Shown: piece by piece, positions 24,498-33,376 of the stretch
How positions within the stretch are numbered: the stretch's first letter is position 1
Layout of the letters: each line of letters begins with the position of its first letter
DNA from: Lentisphaeria bacterium
Lineage (GTDB): Bacteria; Verrucomicrobiota; Lentisphaeria; Victivallales; Victivallaceae
Direction: 5' to 3'
DNA: 61,405 nt
Assembly: GCA_017507125.1 (NCBI GenBank)
Contig: JAFWBQ010000113.1
Coordinates: 1-61,405, forward strand
Made by a program: the position numbers and the translations under genes
The notes under the pieces: generated by a model
What the model was told of the DNA's origin: nothing
The model's input: the letters and a program-made list of their open reading frames with translations, nothing else
Databases searched by the model: none

Positions 24498-27400
24498 TCA
24501 GCGCTTTTTTTATTGATCGCCCACGCTTTGCTTTTGTCATTTCGATCGTCATGACTCTGGCGGGGCTGGTTGCGCTTTTTACACTGCCGGTGGCACAATA
24601 TCCCGATATCACACCGGGACAGGTTTCCATCACTGCCACTTATCCCGGTGCTGACGCCGGGACTGTTCAGGAAACGGTGATACAGCCTGTTGAAACTCAG
24701 ATCAACGGTGTAAAAAATCTTCTTTACATCACCAGCACCACCACAGATACCGGTTCTGCTGTCATCAACGCTGTTTTTGATATCGGAACCGACGGCGATG
24801 CCAATACGGTCAATACTCAGAACCGGGTCAATTGGGCAAATGCCCAGCTGCCGGATGAGGTGCGGCGGCAGAGTGTTATCGTGAAAGAAAAATCCCCTTC
24901 CATGCTCATGGTGATCGCTGTATATTCACCTGACGGGAGTTACGATTCACTTTTTCTCAATAACTTTGCCTCCATCAATCTCAAGGATGAACTTGCCCGG
25001 ATCAACGGAGTCGGTTCCGTCGATCTTCTGTGCAGTCTGACGTACGCCATGCGCATCTGGCTCGATCCGGATCGTATGGCGGCACTGAATATTACTGTTG
25101 ACGAGGTCAATGCCGCCCTCAAGGCGCAGAATGTTCAGGTTTCCGCAGGAGCTCTGGGGGATGCCCCCGGAGCTTCAAGAGAAAAGTTCCGGTACTCCGT
25201 GCAAACCCGTGGAAGGCTTTCAGATCCTGAAGTTTTCGGTAATGTCATCATCCGTTCCACCGGACGCGGCGAGCAGGTCAAACTCAAAGATATCGCCCGG
25301 ATCGAACTGGGAGCTGAAAATTACGCTTCTTCCAGTACCTGCAATGGAAAACCTGCGGCGCTTCTGGCCGTTTATCAGTTGCCCAGTGCCAATGGCGTCG
25401 CAATTGCCGGGGAGTGCCGCAAAAAACTTGAGGAGCTCAAAGCCAACTTTCCCCAGGGCGTCGATTACAAAGTTTCGTATGATATGACCTCTTTTATTCT
25501 TGCTTCCATCGAAGAGGTGAAAGTGACGCTTATCGAGGCTGTACTGCTGGTCATTCTCATTACCTGGGTCTTTCTTCAGAACTGGCGTTCCACGCTGGTT
25601 CCCACACTGGCGATCCCTGTGTCGCTTATCGGTACTTTTGCAGTGATGTCTGTTATCGGCTATACGATCAATCTTATCACTCTTTTCGGTTTGATCCTTG
25701 CTATCGGCGTGGTGGTGGATGATGCCATCGTGGTGGTGGAAAATGTAGCGCGTCTGATGGATGAAGGGCTTCCGGTGAAAGAAGCTGTCCGCAGATCCAT
25801 GGAGGAGGTGACCGGACCCGTCATAGCTACCACTGCGGTGCTGCTTGCCATGTTTGTTCCGATCTGCTTCCTGCCCGGCATTACGGGAGTGATCTTCCGG
25901 CAGTTCGGCGTTACCATTTCTGTCGCCGTGGTCATTTCAAGCATCAATGCTCTGACTCTCAGTCCGGCGCTTTGCGCCATGCTGATGAAACAGGGGGATA
26001 AAGGCGAAAGCAATTTCATATTGTTCCGCTGGTTTAACAGATTTTTTGACTGGCTCACAGCGAGATACGGCAGGATAGCGGACTTTTTCATCCGTCATCT
26101 GACGGCGCTGATGGTGGTTCTGGCGCTTCTGGTCTGGGGATGCTGGAGATTTTACGGCATGCTGCCTGCGGGATTTATTCCGGAAGAAGATCAGGGATCG
26201 CTTTTTGTCAGTATCCAGCTCCCCGATGCCGCATCTCTGAGCCGGACAAGTTCCATCGTCAAACGTCTGGATGAGCAGATCCGCAAGATCCCCGGCGTTG
26301 AAGATACCATGAGTGTGCCGGGTTTCAGCATCCTCACCTCTTCTCAGGCCTCAAATAATGCCTTTATTCTTGTCGCTCTCAAAAATTGGAGTCAGCGTCA
26401 GGCTCCCGGACTTTCCCAGCGTGAGATCCAGGCAAAACTTCAGGCTCTTGCCAAAAGCGAACCGGGTGCTGTCATTATGGCTTTCGGAACCCCCGCTATT
26501 CCCGGTATCGGCAGCAAGGGCGGTTTTTCTTTCGTGATCGAGGATACCACAGGAACCCATCCTCTCAGACTGCAGAATGCTGTTGACAAAGTGTGTGCAG
26601 CCGCTGTCAAATCTCCTGTTATTGCCGGTGCTGTGTCGCCTTTCAGGGCGGCAACGCCTCAGGTCTATCTCAATGTGGATCGTGAAAAAGCGATGAAACT
26701 GGGGGTGAGCATTTCGACCATAAATTCAACGCTTCAGGCTTTGACCGGAAGTACCTATGTCAATGATATCAACAAATTCGGCAAGGTTTACAAGGTCATG
26801 CTTCAGGGAGATTACCTTTACCGCGAAAATCCGGCGCAGCTTTTGAGCTACCGGGTGCGGAACGATCGCGGCGAAATGGTTCCCCTTTCCACCCTTGCCA
26901 CTCTTGAACGCCGTTTTGCACCCCAATATCTCAACCGGTTCAATCTTTATTCAAGTGCCACCATCAGCGGCGCGCCTGCGCCCGGACACAGTTCCGGAGA
27001 GGCAATGGCAGCCATGGAAAAAATCGCAAAAGAGAATCTGCCCCCCGGAATGAAATTTGACTGGAGCGATATGTCATATCAGGAAATGGTCGCGGGGAAA
27101 CCTGTGAAAATCGGTAATATAGAGATCCCGGTCATGGCGGTCATTATTGCTCTTGCTCTTCTTTTTATGTATCTCTTCCTCGTGGCTCAGTATGAAAGCT
27201 GGATGATCCCTGTTGCGGTGCTTCTTTCAGTGCCGGTGGCTTTTTTCGGTTCTTTGTGTTTCCTCTGGTTCGGGAAGGTGGAAAACAATATCTATACTCA
27301 GGTCGGATTTATCCTGCTTTTCGGTATCGCCTGTAAAACAGCTATTCTGATCGTTGAATTTGCCAAAGTTCAGCACGAGGAGGGCAAGTCCATCGCTGAT

Positions 27401-27646
27401 GCCGCTTTGTTTGCCGCAAAACTCAGGTTTCGTGCCGTGTTGATGACGGCACTCTCTTTTGTGCTTGGAGTCATGCCTCTGGTGACTGCCACCGGGGCCG
27501 GAGCTGCCAGCCGTGTCTCTCTGGGAACGGCAGTTTTCGGCGGTATGCTTGTGGCTGCTGTCGGGGGAACGCTGCTGATTCCCGCATTCTATGCGGCGGT
27601 TCAGAAAGTGATTGAAGTTTTCTGCGGAAGGAAGGATGGAAAATGA
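24494..27646 (+). CDS. RND multidrug efflux permease (AcrB/HAE1 family)
   Basis: 1050 residues, the family's usual length. [20 protein letters not shown] is the standard first helix, and two large periplasmic loops follow helices 1 and 7. The proton-relay pair is present as GVVVDDAIVVVENV in helix 4. Proton-driven export of hydrophobic compounds from the periplasm or inner membrane is expected. It overlaps the adaptor gene and queH by ATGA each. A missing channel gene is common when a shared TolC is used. Confidence 0.95.
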   Translation: MISAFFIDRPRFAFVISIVMTLAGLVALFTLPVAQYPDITPGQVSITATYPGADAGTVQETVIQPVETQINGVKNLLYITSTTTDTGSAVINAVFDIGTDGDANTVNTQNRVNWANAQLPDEVRRQSVIVKEKSPSMLMVIAVYSPDGSYDSLFLNNFASINLKDELARINGVGSVDLLCSLTYAMRIWLDPDRMAALNITVDEVNAALKAQNVQVSAGALGDAPGASREKFRYSVQTRGRLSDPEVFGNVIIRSTGRGEQVKLKDIARIELGAENYASSSTCNGKPAALLAVYQLPSANGVAIAGECRKKLEELKANFPQGVDYKVSYDMTSFILASIEEVKVTLIEAVLLVILITWVFLQNWRSTLVPTLAIPVSLIGTFAVMSVIGYTINLITLFGLILAIGVVVDDAIVVVENVARLMDEGLPVKEAVRRSMEEVTGPVIATTAVLLAMFVPICFLPGITGVIFRQFGVTISVAVVISSINALTLSPALCAMLMKQGDKGESNFILFRWFNRFFDWLTARYGRIADFFIRHLTALMVVLALLVWGCWRFYGMLPAGFIPEEDQGSLFVSIQLPDAASLSRTSSIVKRLDEQIRKIPGVEDTMSVPGFSILTSSQASNNAFILVALKNWSQRQAPGLSQREIQAKLQALAKSEPGAVIMAFGTPAIPGIGSKGGFSFVIEDTTGTHPLRLQNAVDKVCAAAVKSPVIAGAVSPFRAATPQVYLNVDREKAMKLGVSISTINSTLQALTGSTYVNDINKFGKVYKVMLQGDYLYRENPAQLLSYRVRNDRGEMVPLSTLATLERRFAPQYLNRFNLYSSATISGAPAPGHSSGEAMAAMEKIAKENLPPGMKFDWSDMSYQEMVAGKPVKIGNIEIPVMAVIIALALLFMYLFLVAQYESWMIPVAVLLSVPVAFFGSLCFLWFGKVENNIYTQVGFILLFGIACKTAILIVEFAKVQHEEGKSIADAALFAAKLRFRAVLMTALSFVLGVMPLVTATGAGAASRVSLGTAVFGGMLVAAVGGTLLIPAFYAAVQKVIEVFCGRKDGK

Positions 27647-28182
27647 TTCTTCATATTTGCTGCGCGCCCTGCGGAGGCGGTTGTGTCGAAAGGATCAAAG
27701 GGGAGGGAACAACGCCCGTACTCTTTTATTCCAATTCAAATCTCAACTCTCCTGAGGAATTTGAACGCCGCCTCGCCTGCGTCAGGCAGCTTGCAGATGA
27801 ACAGCAGATCGAACTTGTGGTCGATCCTTATGATCATGACAGCTGGCTCAAGGCCGTCGAAGGTTTTGAAAATGAACCTGAACAGGGGGAACGCTGCCGC
27901 CGGTGTTTCGGCTTTTCCCTCAGCCGGACAGCCTTGTTTGCCGGTGAAAGAAAGTTTTGTACGACTTTGACCGTAAGTCCCCGCAAGCGGTCAAAAGTGA
28001 TTTTTGAAACAGGGGCGCGTTGGAGCAACTTCGTGCCTGAAGATTTTAAGAAACGTGACGGCTATCGGCGAAGCTGTGAAATTGCACGGCAAAGCGGGTT
28101 TTACCGCCAGAATTATTGCGGCTGTGAATTCAGCCTGAGAGATAGTGGAGGAAATAATGAAAACGATTTATCTGGACAATAA
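27643..28182 (+). CDS. queH: Epoxyqueuosine reductase QueH (DUF208)
   Basis: 179 residues; it overlaps the pump gene by 4 bases. It catalyses the last step of queuosine synthesis in tRNA. Family cysteines are all present: HICCAPC (Cys6, Cys7, Cys10), RCRRCFGFSL in the middle, and YRQNYCGCEFSL near the end, which bind a 4Fe-4S cluster and an extra iron. The C-terminal tail runs 26 bases into nifS. It may depend on the cysteine desulfurase encoded next for its cluster. Confidence 0.93.
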   Translation: MILHICCAPCGGGCVERIKGEGTTPVLFYSNSNLNSPEEFERRLACVRQLADEQQIELVVDPYDHDSWLKAVEGFENEPEQGERCRRCFGFSLSRTALFAGERKFCTTLTVSPRKRSKVIFETGARWSNFVPEDFKKRDGYRRSCEIARQSGFYRQNYCGCEFSLRDSGGNNENDLSGQ

Positions 28183-29341
28183 CGCAACAACTGCCGTCAG
28201 GCCGGAGGTCCTTGAAAAAATGCTCCCCTTTTTCTGTGAGCGCTACGGGAACCCTTCAAGTATCCACTCCTTCGGAGGAAGTGTTGGCGCGGAAATCGAA
28301 GAGGCGCGCCGGCGCTGTGCAGAGCTGTTGGGGGCAAAGTTCAGGGATAGGGACAATTGCGCCAGCGAAATCATTTTTACCAGCTGCGGTACCGAAAGCG
28401 ACAACAGTGCCATCAATGCTGCGCTCAAGGCGCGTCCGGGCAGAAAGAAAATTGTGACAAGTGTCGTGGAACACCCTGCCATACTCCACTATTGTGATGA
28501 ATTGATCCGCCGGGGGATCGAGGTGGTCAAGGTCCCTGTGGATGAACGGGGCAGACTGGATATGGAGTTCCTTGAAAAAAGCGTCGATGAAAATACCGCC
28601 CTCGTGACTCTTATGTGGGCAAACAATGAGACCGGAACCATTTTCCCTGTTGCCGAAGCTGTGAAAATCGCCCATCGGGCAGGGGCGTTGTGCCACTCCG
28701 ATGCTGTTCAGGCAGCCGGCAAGGAGCTTATTGATGTGGATGCCCTTGATATCGACTTTCTCAGTGTTTCCGGACATAAACTTCATGCGCCCAAAGGTGT
28801 TGGTATCCTCTTTGTGCGCCGGAGCATTCCTTTTGATCCTTTTATCTGGGGCGGTCATCAGGAGCGCTCCCGCCGGGGAGGTACCGAAAATGCCGCCTCC
28901 ATCATCGGACTGGGCGAAGCCTGCCGTCTGGCAAAATTGGAACGTGAGAAAACTCAGGTCAAGATCGCTGCCCTGAGAGACCGTCTGGAAGAACAGATCA
29001 AAGAAAAGATCCCCTGCATCCGTATCAACGGCGATTTGGAACACCGGCTGTGCAATACCAGTTCGGTCAGTTTTGAATATATTGAAGGCGAGTCCATCCT
29101 CATGCTGCTGGATATGAACGGTATTTGTGCCTCCAGCGGTTCCGCCTGTACCACAGGGAGTCTTGAGCCTTCACACGTGCTCCGGGCGATGAATGTTCCT
29201 TACACCGCCGCCCACGGTACGATCCGTTTCAGTCTTTCAGCTGCCAACACCGCTGAAGAGATCGATTTTACCGTCAACTGTCTGGTTCCCGTTATTGAAC
29301 GGCTCCGCCAGATTTCACCCTACTGGAAAGAGAATAAATGA
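28157..29341 (+). CDS. nifS: Cysteine desulfurase (NifS/IscS family)
   Basis: 394 residues from ATG 28157, preceded by GGAGG at 5 bases; it overlaps queH. It uses pyridoxal phosphate to take sulfur from cysteine for Fe-S clusters and thio-modified tRNA. The cofactor lysine is Lys208 in SVSGHKLHAPKGVG, and the persulfide cysteine is Cys331 in CASSGSACTTGS. HPAILHYC and WANNETGTIFPV are conserved active-site stretches. No iscU-like scaffold follows; the next gene is a DUF493 protein. Confidence 0.95.
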   Translation: MKTIYLDNNATTAVRPEVLEKMLPFFCERYGNPSSIHSFGGSVGAEIEEARRRCAELLGAKFRDRDNCASEIIFTSCGTESDNSAINAALKARPGRKKIVTSVVEHPAILHYCDELIRRGIEVVKVPVDERGRLDMEFLEKSVDENTALVTLMWANNETGTIFPVAEAVKIAHRAGALCHSDAVQAAGKELIDVDALDIDFLSVSGHKLHAPKGVGILFVRRSIPFDPFIWGGHQERSRRGGTENAASIIGLGEACRLAKLEREKTQVKIAALRDRLEEQIKEKIPCIRINGDLEHRLCNTSSVSFEYIEGESILMLLDMNGICASSGSACTTGSLEPSHVLRAMNVPYTAAHGTIRFSLSAANTAEEIDFTVNCLVPVIERLRQISPYWKENK

Positions 29342-29601
29342 AAAAGATCAATGATGCTGAATTGAAGTTTCCGAGAGATTGGGAATATCGTATTATCATT
29401 GCTGAAGCAGCAAGACCCATTTCGGAAGAAGGAATCGCAGAGGTTCTCATGGGGCGTGAAGTTGCTGTTTCCGCAGGCGAAAGTTCCCGGTCCGGGGCCT
29501 ACGGAACTATTGTTGTAAAGTTCAGAGTCCAGTCCAAAGCAGAGATGGAGGATTTGGCAGCCAAACTCGTCAAAGTTACCGGAGTCAAGTTTTTACTCTG
29601 A
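29338..29601 (+). CDS. DUF493 (YbeD-like) family small protein
   Basis: 87 residues; it overlaps nifS by ATGA. The pattern DAELKFPRDWEYRIII, then SSRSGAYGTIVVKF and GVKFLL at the end, fits the DUF493/YbeD ferredoxin-like fold ('FP..f..k..', 'SS.kG.Y.sv', 'vk.vL'). YbeD in E. coli sits beside lipB and has no settled function. Last gene of the folD operon; no hairpin terminator is evident after it. Confidence 0.75.
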   Translation: MKKINDAELKFPRDWEYRIIIAEAARPISEEGIAEVLMGREVAVSAGESSRSGAYGTIVVKFRVQSKAEMEDLAAKLVKVTGVKFLL

Positions 29602-29628
29602 TTTTTTGTAAAAATTTTTAATTTTGAT

Positions 29629-29657
29629 TTGCAATTTCAGTGTTTTGGTGATAAAGT
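29629..29657 (+). promoter_or_regulatory. Promoter for the envelope trio
   Basis: TTGCAA (29629-29634), 17-base spacer, TAAAGT (29652-29657). The -10 is weaker than usual here. Confidence 0.5.
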
Positions 29658-29716
29658 TAGTATATGACATGTGTATTGCAAATTATTTTTATGAAATTTG
29701 AAGGATAATAAGAAAC

Positions 29717-30955
29717 ATGAAGGCTATCAACATCATCTTGAGTATTCTGATTTTTCTGCTTTCGGCAGTTGCTGCTACGTTTTCATATTTTCTTTTTGAA
29801 AAACGCAGTCAGTTTGTTGCGGGGTGGGGAAAAATGGCCGCCGGAATTGAAAAAACAGCCAAGGCTCTTGATAAAGACAGCGGTACCAAAGTCGGTTCTG
29901 AGCTGAGTCAGAGTGCTCTTGCTCATGAAAATTTTGCCAACTTGTCGACTCTGCTCCCTAAATTATCAGCCCAGGCTGAGAGTGTTATCGTAGAGAGAAA
30001 TCATCTTGCAGATGCTCTGCTGCGTATCAACGGTATCGTGGGCAACAGCGGCGCCAATATCAACGCCACCACTTTGAGAGGGATCGACACATATAATAAG
30101 AGTACTGTGCATGTGGTCAGCGGTGTCAGAGATACCATCGCCAACCGCAACAGAAGCTACGCCGCTATCGTAACTATGGCGCGGCGTGATTTCGATGTGA
30201 CCATCGACAGAAACAAACTGGTTAAAGGTGAAAGTGATGCCTTGAAACCTATGGAAAGCAAACTTCAGAGCATGCGTGCCCGCATGAAGGCCTACGATTA
30301 CTTTATTGCCCGTCTGGGGAGCAGCTTCGGCGTCAGAGTCAACGTTGCTCAGCCCGAAGCCAATATCAAAGCTCTTGATGCAGCTGTCAATCAGTACCGC
30401 AAAAGATTTCAGGATAAAGATCGTGAGTGCCGGAACCTTGCCAGCACCAAGAGACGCCTTGAAGGTGATATCAGACGTTTGAACGGCACCATCGCTTCTC
30501 AGAAGAACATGATCAGCGACCGCGATATGCAGATCACCAGCTTCCAGCGTGCTTTAGGTTTCTCTGATTCCCGCGGCGGGGCCATGACCCCCTGGAATGC
30601 CGGATCTCCTGAAGCCCGTGCCGCCTTTGAAGGAAAGGTCATTGCCGTTAATACCAAGTTCGGTTACATTGCTATTGATGCCGGTAAATATACTGTTGTT
30701 CAGCAGCAGATCGGCAACCGTGTTTCTGAAGTCAATCCCAATATCGAGGCCGGACTTCCCATGCTTGTGACCCGCCGCAACGGAAATCAGGAGGAGTTTA
30801 TTGCCAGAATCCAGATCTCTCAGGTCGGTGAAATCAGTTCCATTGCCAATATTCCTCCTGAATCCAAACCCATTCGGGTCGGCGATATTGTGACGATCGT
30901 GGTCGAAAAAACTGCCGCTCCTGCTGCTGCCGGACAGAAGAAGAGCGGACGCTGA
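29717..30955 (+). CDS. Membrane-anchored coiled-coil protein with C-terminal SH3-like (FlgT_C-like) domain, function unknown
   Basis: 412 residues after AAGGATAATAAG. One transmembrane helix at residues ~5-27 with no cleavage site, so it is anchored in the inner membrane facing the periplasm. Residues ~40-200 are helical. A clear coiled coil follows at ~220-290 (CRNLASTKRRLEGDIRRL, IASQKNMISDRDMQ). Residues ~305-400 form a beta-rich domain with the pattern FEGKVIAVNTKFGYIAIDAG, then GLPMLVTR, ARIQISQV and PIRVGDIV, which resembles SH3-like domains found in envelope proteins of Planctomycetes and Verrucomicrobia. First of three envelope genes; it probably works with the two microproteins downstream. 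Confidence 0.8.
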   Translation: MKAINIILSILIFLLSAVAATFSYFLFEKRSQFVAGWGKMAAGIEKTAKALDKDSGTKVGSELSQSALAHENFANLSTLLPKLSAQAESVIVERNHLADALLRINGIVGNSGANINATTLRGIDTYNKSTVHVVSGVRDTIANRNRSYAAIVTMARRDFDVTIDRNKLVKGESDALKPMESKLQSMRARMKAYDYFIARLGSSFGVRVNVAQPEANIKALDAAVNQYRKRFQDKDRECRNLASTKRRLEGDIRRLNGTIASQKNMISDRDMQITSFQRALGFSDSRGGAMTPWNAGSPEARAAFEGKVIAVNTKFGYIAIDAGKYTVVQQQIGNRVSEVNPNIEAGLPMLVTRRNGNQEEFIARIQISQVGEISSIANIPPESKPIRVGDIVTIVVEKTAAPAAAGQKKSGR

Positions 30956-30978
30956 GATATTTTTACAGGAGTTTCGGA

Positions 30979-31119
30979 ATGTTCAACTCAAAGTTCTTCA
31001 CTGCCGTGATCGTTCTGACCTTCGTTGCCCTTGGAGCAACTGTAACGTTCCAAGTGCTTGAAATGAAGGAGTATAATTTGTTCAATACGCTGCAGCAGCG
31101 TTATTTCCCTTCCAAGTAA
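30979..31119 (+). CDS. 46-residue single-pass membrane microprotein
   Basis: ATG 30979 follows AGGAG at 7 bases; the stop is TAA 31117-31119. The protein is MFNSKFFTAV, a hydrophobic helix to about residue 27 (VLTFVALGATVTFQV), then a short polar tail ending LQQRYFPSK. It is 23 bases after the coiled-coil gene and 19 bases before the lipoprotein gene, with its own good ribosome site, which argues for a real gene. Possibly an assembly partner of the preceding membrane protein. No family recognised. Confidence 0.7.
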   Translation: MFNSKFFTAVIVLTFVALGATVTFQVLEMKEYNLFNTLQQRYFPSK

Positions 31120-31138
31120 GTCGGGAGCCGACAGCGTG

Positions 31139-31318
31139 ATGAAAAGGGAACACGCAACTCGCTGTAAGTTGGGGCGTTCAGGTATCTTGCTGATACTTGC
31201 GCTCCTTTTTTTATTAACTGCAGGATGTACTGAGTACGAGCGCGCAGGGTACAGTCCCATTCCGCAAAATTCACCCGCAGGATGGGAGTTGGCTCCCTAC
31301 GGTGATTTCAGAAATTAA
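31139..31318 (+). CDS. 59-residue small lipoprotein
   Basis: ATG 31139 with GGGAG 11 bases upstream. The signal (GILLILALLFLLTAGC) has a good lipobox LTAGC, so Cys30 would be lipidated. The mature part is only 30 residues (CTEYERAGYSPIPQNSPAGW onward). The proline-rich 'YSPIPQNSPAGWE' stretch is reminiscent of small lipoproteins I associate with related phyla, but I cannot name a family. Third gene of the envelope trio; fucI follows 45 bases later. Confidence 0.7.
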   Translation: MKREHATRCKLGRSGILLILALLFLLTAGCTEYERAGYSPIPQNSPAGWELAPYGDFRN

Positions 31319-31363
31319 AATTACCGCTTGAAATGCGGACAACTTTTTTCAAGGAGAAGTATT

Positions 31364-33121
31364 ATGGTTATCACCACCCCCAGGATCGGTATCAGACCGA
31401 CTATTGACGGCAGACGCAAAGGCGTCCGTGAATCTCTTGAAGTTCAGACTATGAATATGGCTAAGGCAGCTGCAGAGTTGTTGAGTGCCAATTTGCGTTA
31501 TCCTGACGGCCGTCCTGTTGAGTGCGTTATTGCCGATACCACCATCGGCGGCGTGCAGGAAGCTGCCGCCTGTCAGAAAAAATTTGCCGAGTGCGGCGTT
31601 ACTGCCACTTTGACGGTCACTCCCTGCTGGTGCTACGGCTCCGAAACCATGGATATGGATCCTCTGACTCAGAAAGCTGTCTGGGGTTTCAATGGAACTG
31701 AGCGTCCCGGCGCGGTCTATCTTGCCGCGGTTCTTGCTGCTCATGCCCAGAAAGGTGTGCCCGCATTCGGTATCTACGGACGCGAAGTTCAGGATGCCGC
31801 CGATACCTCCATCCCTGCTGATGTGGCTGAAAAGCTTCTCGCTTTCGGACGCGCCGCTGTGGCTGCCGGATGGATGCGCGGAAAATCTTATCTTTCAGTG
31901 GGCAGTGTTGCCATGGGTATTGCCGGATCCATCGTCAATCCTGAACTCTTTGAGGATTACTTCAACATGCGCTGTGAGTCTGTGGACAGCACCGAGATCA
32001 TCCGCCGCATGGAAGAGGGCATCTACGACAAGGAAGAGTTTGAAAAGGCTCTTGCCTGGGTCAAAGCCAACTGCAAAGAAGGTGCCGACAATAATCCTGA
32101 AAAGATCCGTCACAGCCGTCAGCAGCTTGATAGCGAATGGGAATTTGTGGTCAAGATGGCTATGATCGTCCGCGACCTGATGCAGGGCAATCCCCGTCTT
32201 TCTGAGATGGGATTCCGTGAAGAGGGCGACGGTCACAACGCTGTTGCCGGCGGTTTCCAGGGACAGCGTCAGTGGACCGACCACTTCCCCAACGGCGACT
32301 TTACCGAAGCCATGTTGTGCAGCTCCTTTGACTGGAACGGCATCCGTGAGCCCATGGTCGTTGCCACCGAGAACGATGCTCTCAACGGCATTATGATGCT
32401 TTTCGGTCATTTGCTGACCGGTACCGCCTCCGGATTCTCCGATGTCCGTACCTTCTGGAGCAAGGAGTCTGTCAAGCGTATTACCGGATATGATCTTCCT
32501 GTGCCCGGTCTGATCCATCTGCTCAACTCCGGTGCCACAACTCTGGATGCCACCGGCGAATGCACCCGTGACGGCAAGCCTGTGATGAAACCCTTCTGGG
32601 AGATCACCGAAGCTGAGGCTCAGAAGTGCCTTGATGCCACCCAGTGGCGTCCTGCCGGTGTTGAATATTTCCGCGGCGGCGGTTTCTCCTCCAACTTCAT
32701 CAGCCGCGGCGGTATGCCTATCACCCTGAGCCGTATGAACCTCATCAAGGGGCTGGGACCTGTGATCCAGATCGCTGAAGGTTACACTTACGAGCTGCCT
32801 GCAGAGGTCCACGATGTCCTCAACAAGCGTACCGATCCCACCTGGCCCACCACCTGGTTTGTGCCCAACCTTACCGGAAAAGGTCCCTTTACTGATGTTT
32901 ACAGTGTTATGGCCAACTGGGGCGCCAACCACGGAGCTTTCAACTACGGACACATCGGTGCTGACATCATCACCCTGGCCTCCATGCTCCGGATCCCCGT
33001 GTGCATGCATAACGTGCCAGAGGAAAAGATCTACCGTCCCGCCGCCTGGAACGCCTTCGGCATGGACAAAGAGGGGGCAGACTACCGTGCCTGTGCCAAC
33101 TTCGGACCGCTTTACCGCTGA
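31364..33121 (+). CDS. fucI: L-fucose isomerase
   Basis: 585 residues from ATG 31364, chosen because AAGGAG lies 7 bases upstream; E. coli FucI has 591. It converts L-fucose to L-fuculose, using manganese. N-terminus [20 protein letters not shown] is the family signature, with [40 protein letters not shown] and [21 protein letters not shown] further on. There is no fuculokinase, aldolase or transporter gene beside it. A strong terminator follows. Host-mucin or algal fucose is the likely source. Confidence 0.96.
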   Translation: MVITTPRIGIRPTIDGRRKGVRESLEVQTMNMAKAAAELLSANLRYPDGRPVECVIADTTIGGVQEAAACQKKFAECGVTATLTVTPCWCYGSETMDMDPLTQKAVWGFNGTERPGAVYLAAVLAAHAQKGVPAFGIYGREVQDAADTSIPADVAEKLLAFGRAAVAAGWMRGKSYLSVGSVAMGIAGSIVNPELFEDYFNMRCESVDSTEIIRRMEEGIYDKEEFEKALAWVKANCKEGADNNPEKIRHSRQQLDSEWEFVVKMAMIVRDLMQGNPRLSEMGFREEGDGHNAVAGGFQGQRQWTDHFPNGDFTEAMLCSSFDWNGIREPMVVATENDALNGIMMLFGHLLTGTASGFSDVRTFWSKESVKRITGYDLPVPGLIHLLNSGATTLDATGECTRDGKPVMKPFWEITEAEAQKCLDATQWRPAGVEYFRGGGFSSNFISRGGMPITLSRMNLIKGLGPVIQIAEGYTYELPAEVHDVLNKRTDPTWPTTWFVPNLTGKGPFTDVYSVMANWGANHGAFNYGHIGADIITLASMLRIPVCMHNVPEEKIYRPAAWNAFGMDKEGADYRACANFGPLYR

Positions 33122-33145
33122 TTTCAGGTTTGATCCATTTGATAA

Positions 33146-33186
33146 CAGCTGCTTTCCCCGTAATGGGGAAGGCAGCTTTTTTTGCC
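33146..33186 (+). terminator. Terminator of fucI
   Basis: AGCTGCTTTCCCC and GGGGAAGGCAGCT arms around GTAAT, followed by T7; a long stem with one wobble pair. Confidence 0.92.
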
Positions 33187-33292
33187 CTTTGGAAAGCAAA
33201 TCCAGACACTGCCGAAACCACAGACAACTGTTTGGTATTCTTAAATATTACAAAGAAAATCAATATTTTTATGAAAATATGCACGATAAGGG

Positions 33293-33321
33293 TTGCAATA
33301 TACAATTTTTTAAGGTATACT
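33293..33321 (+). promoter_or_regulatory. Promoter of the AIDA/FG-GAP gene
   Basis: TTGCAA (33293-33298), 17-base spacer, TATACT (33316-33321). The region 33187-33292 shows nothing else. Confidence 0.7.
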
Positions 33322-33376
33322 CTGTTTTGACAACCTGTAATCATACACACTGAAAATTTTAACTAAGGAGGGGGCT

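Noticed and set aside
31320..31363. Small hairpin CCGC/GCGG before fucI as a terminator
   Set aside because: Four-pair stem followed by mixed bases; too weak to call.
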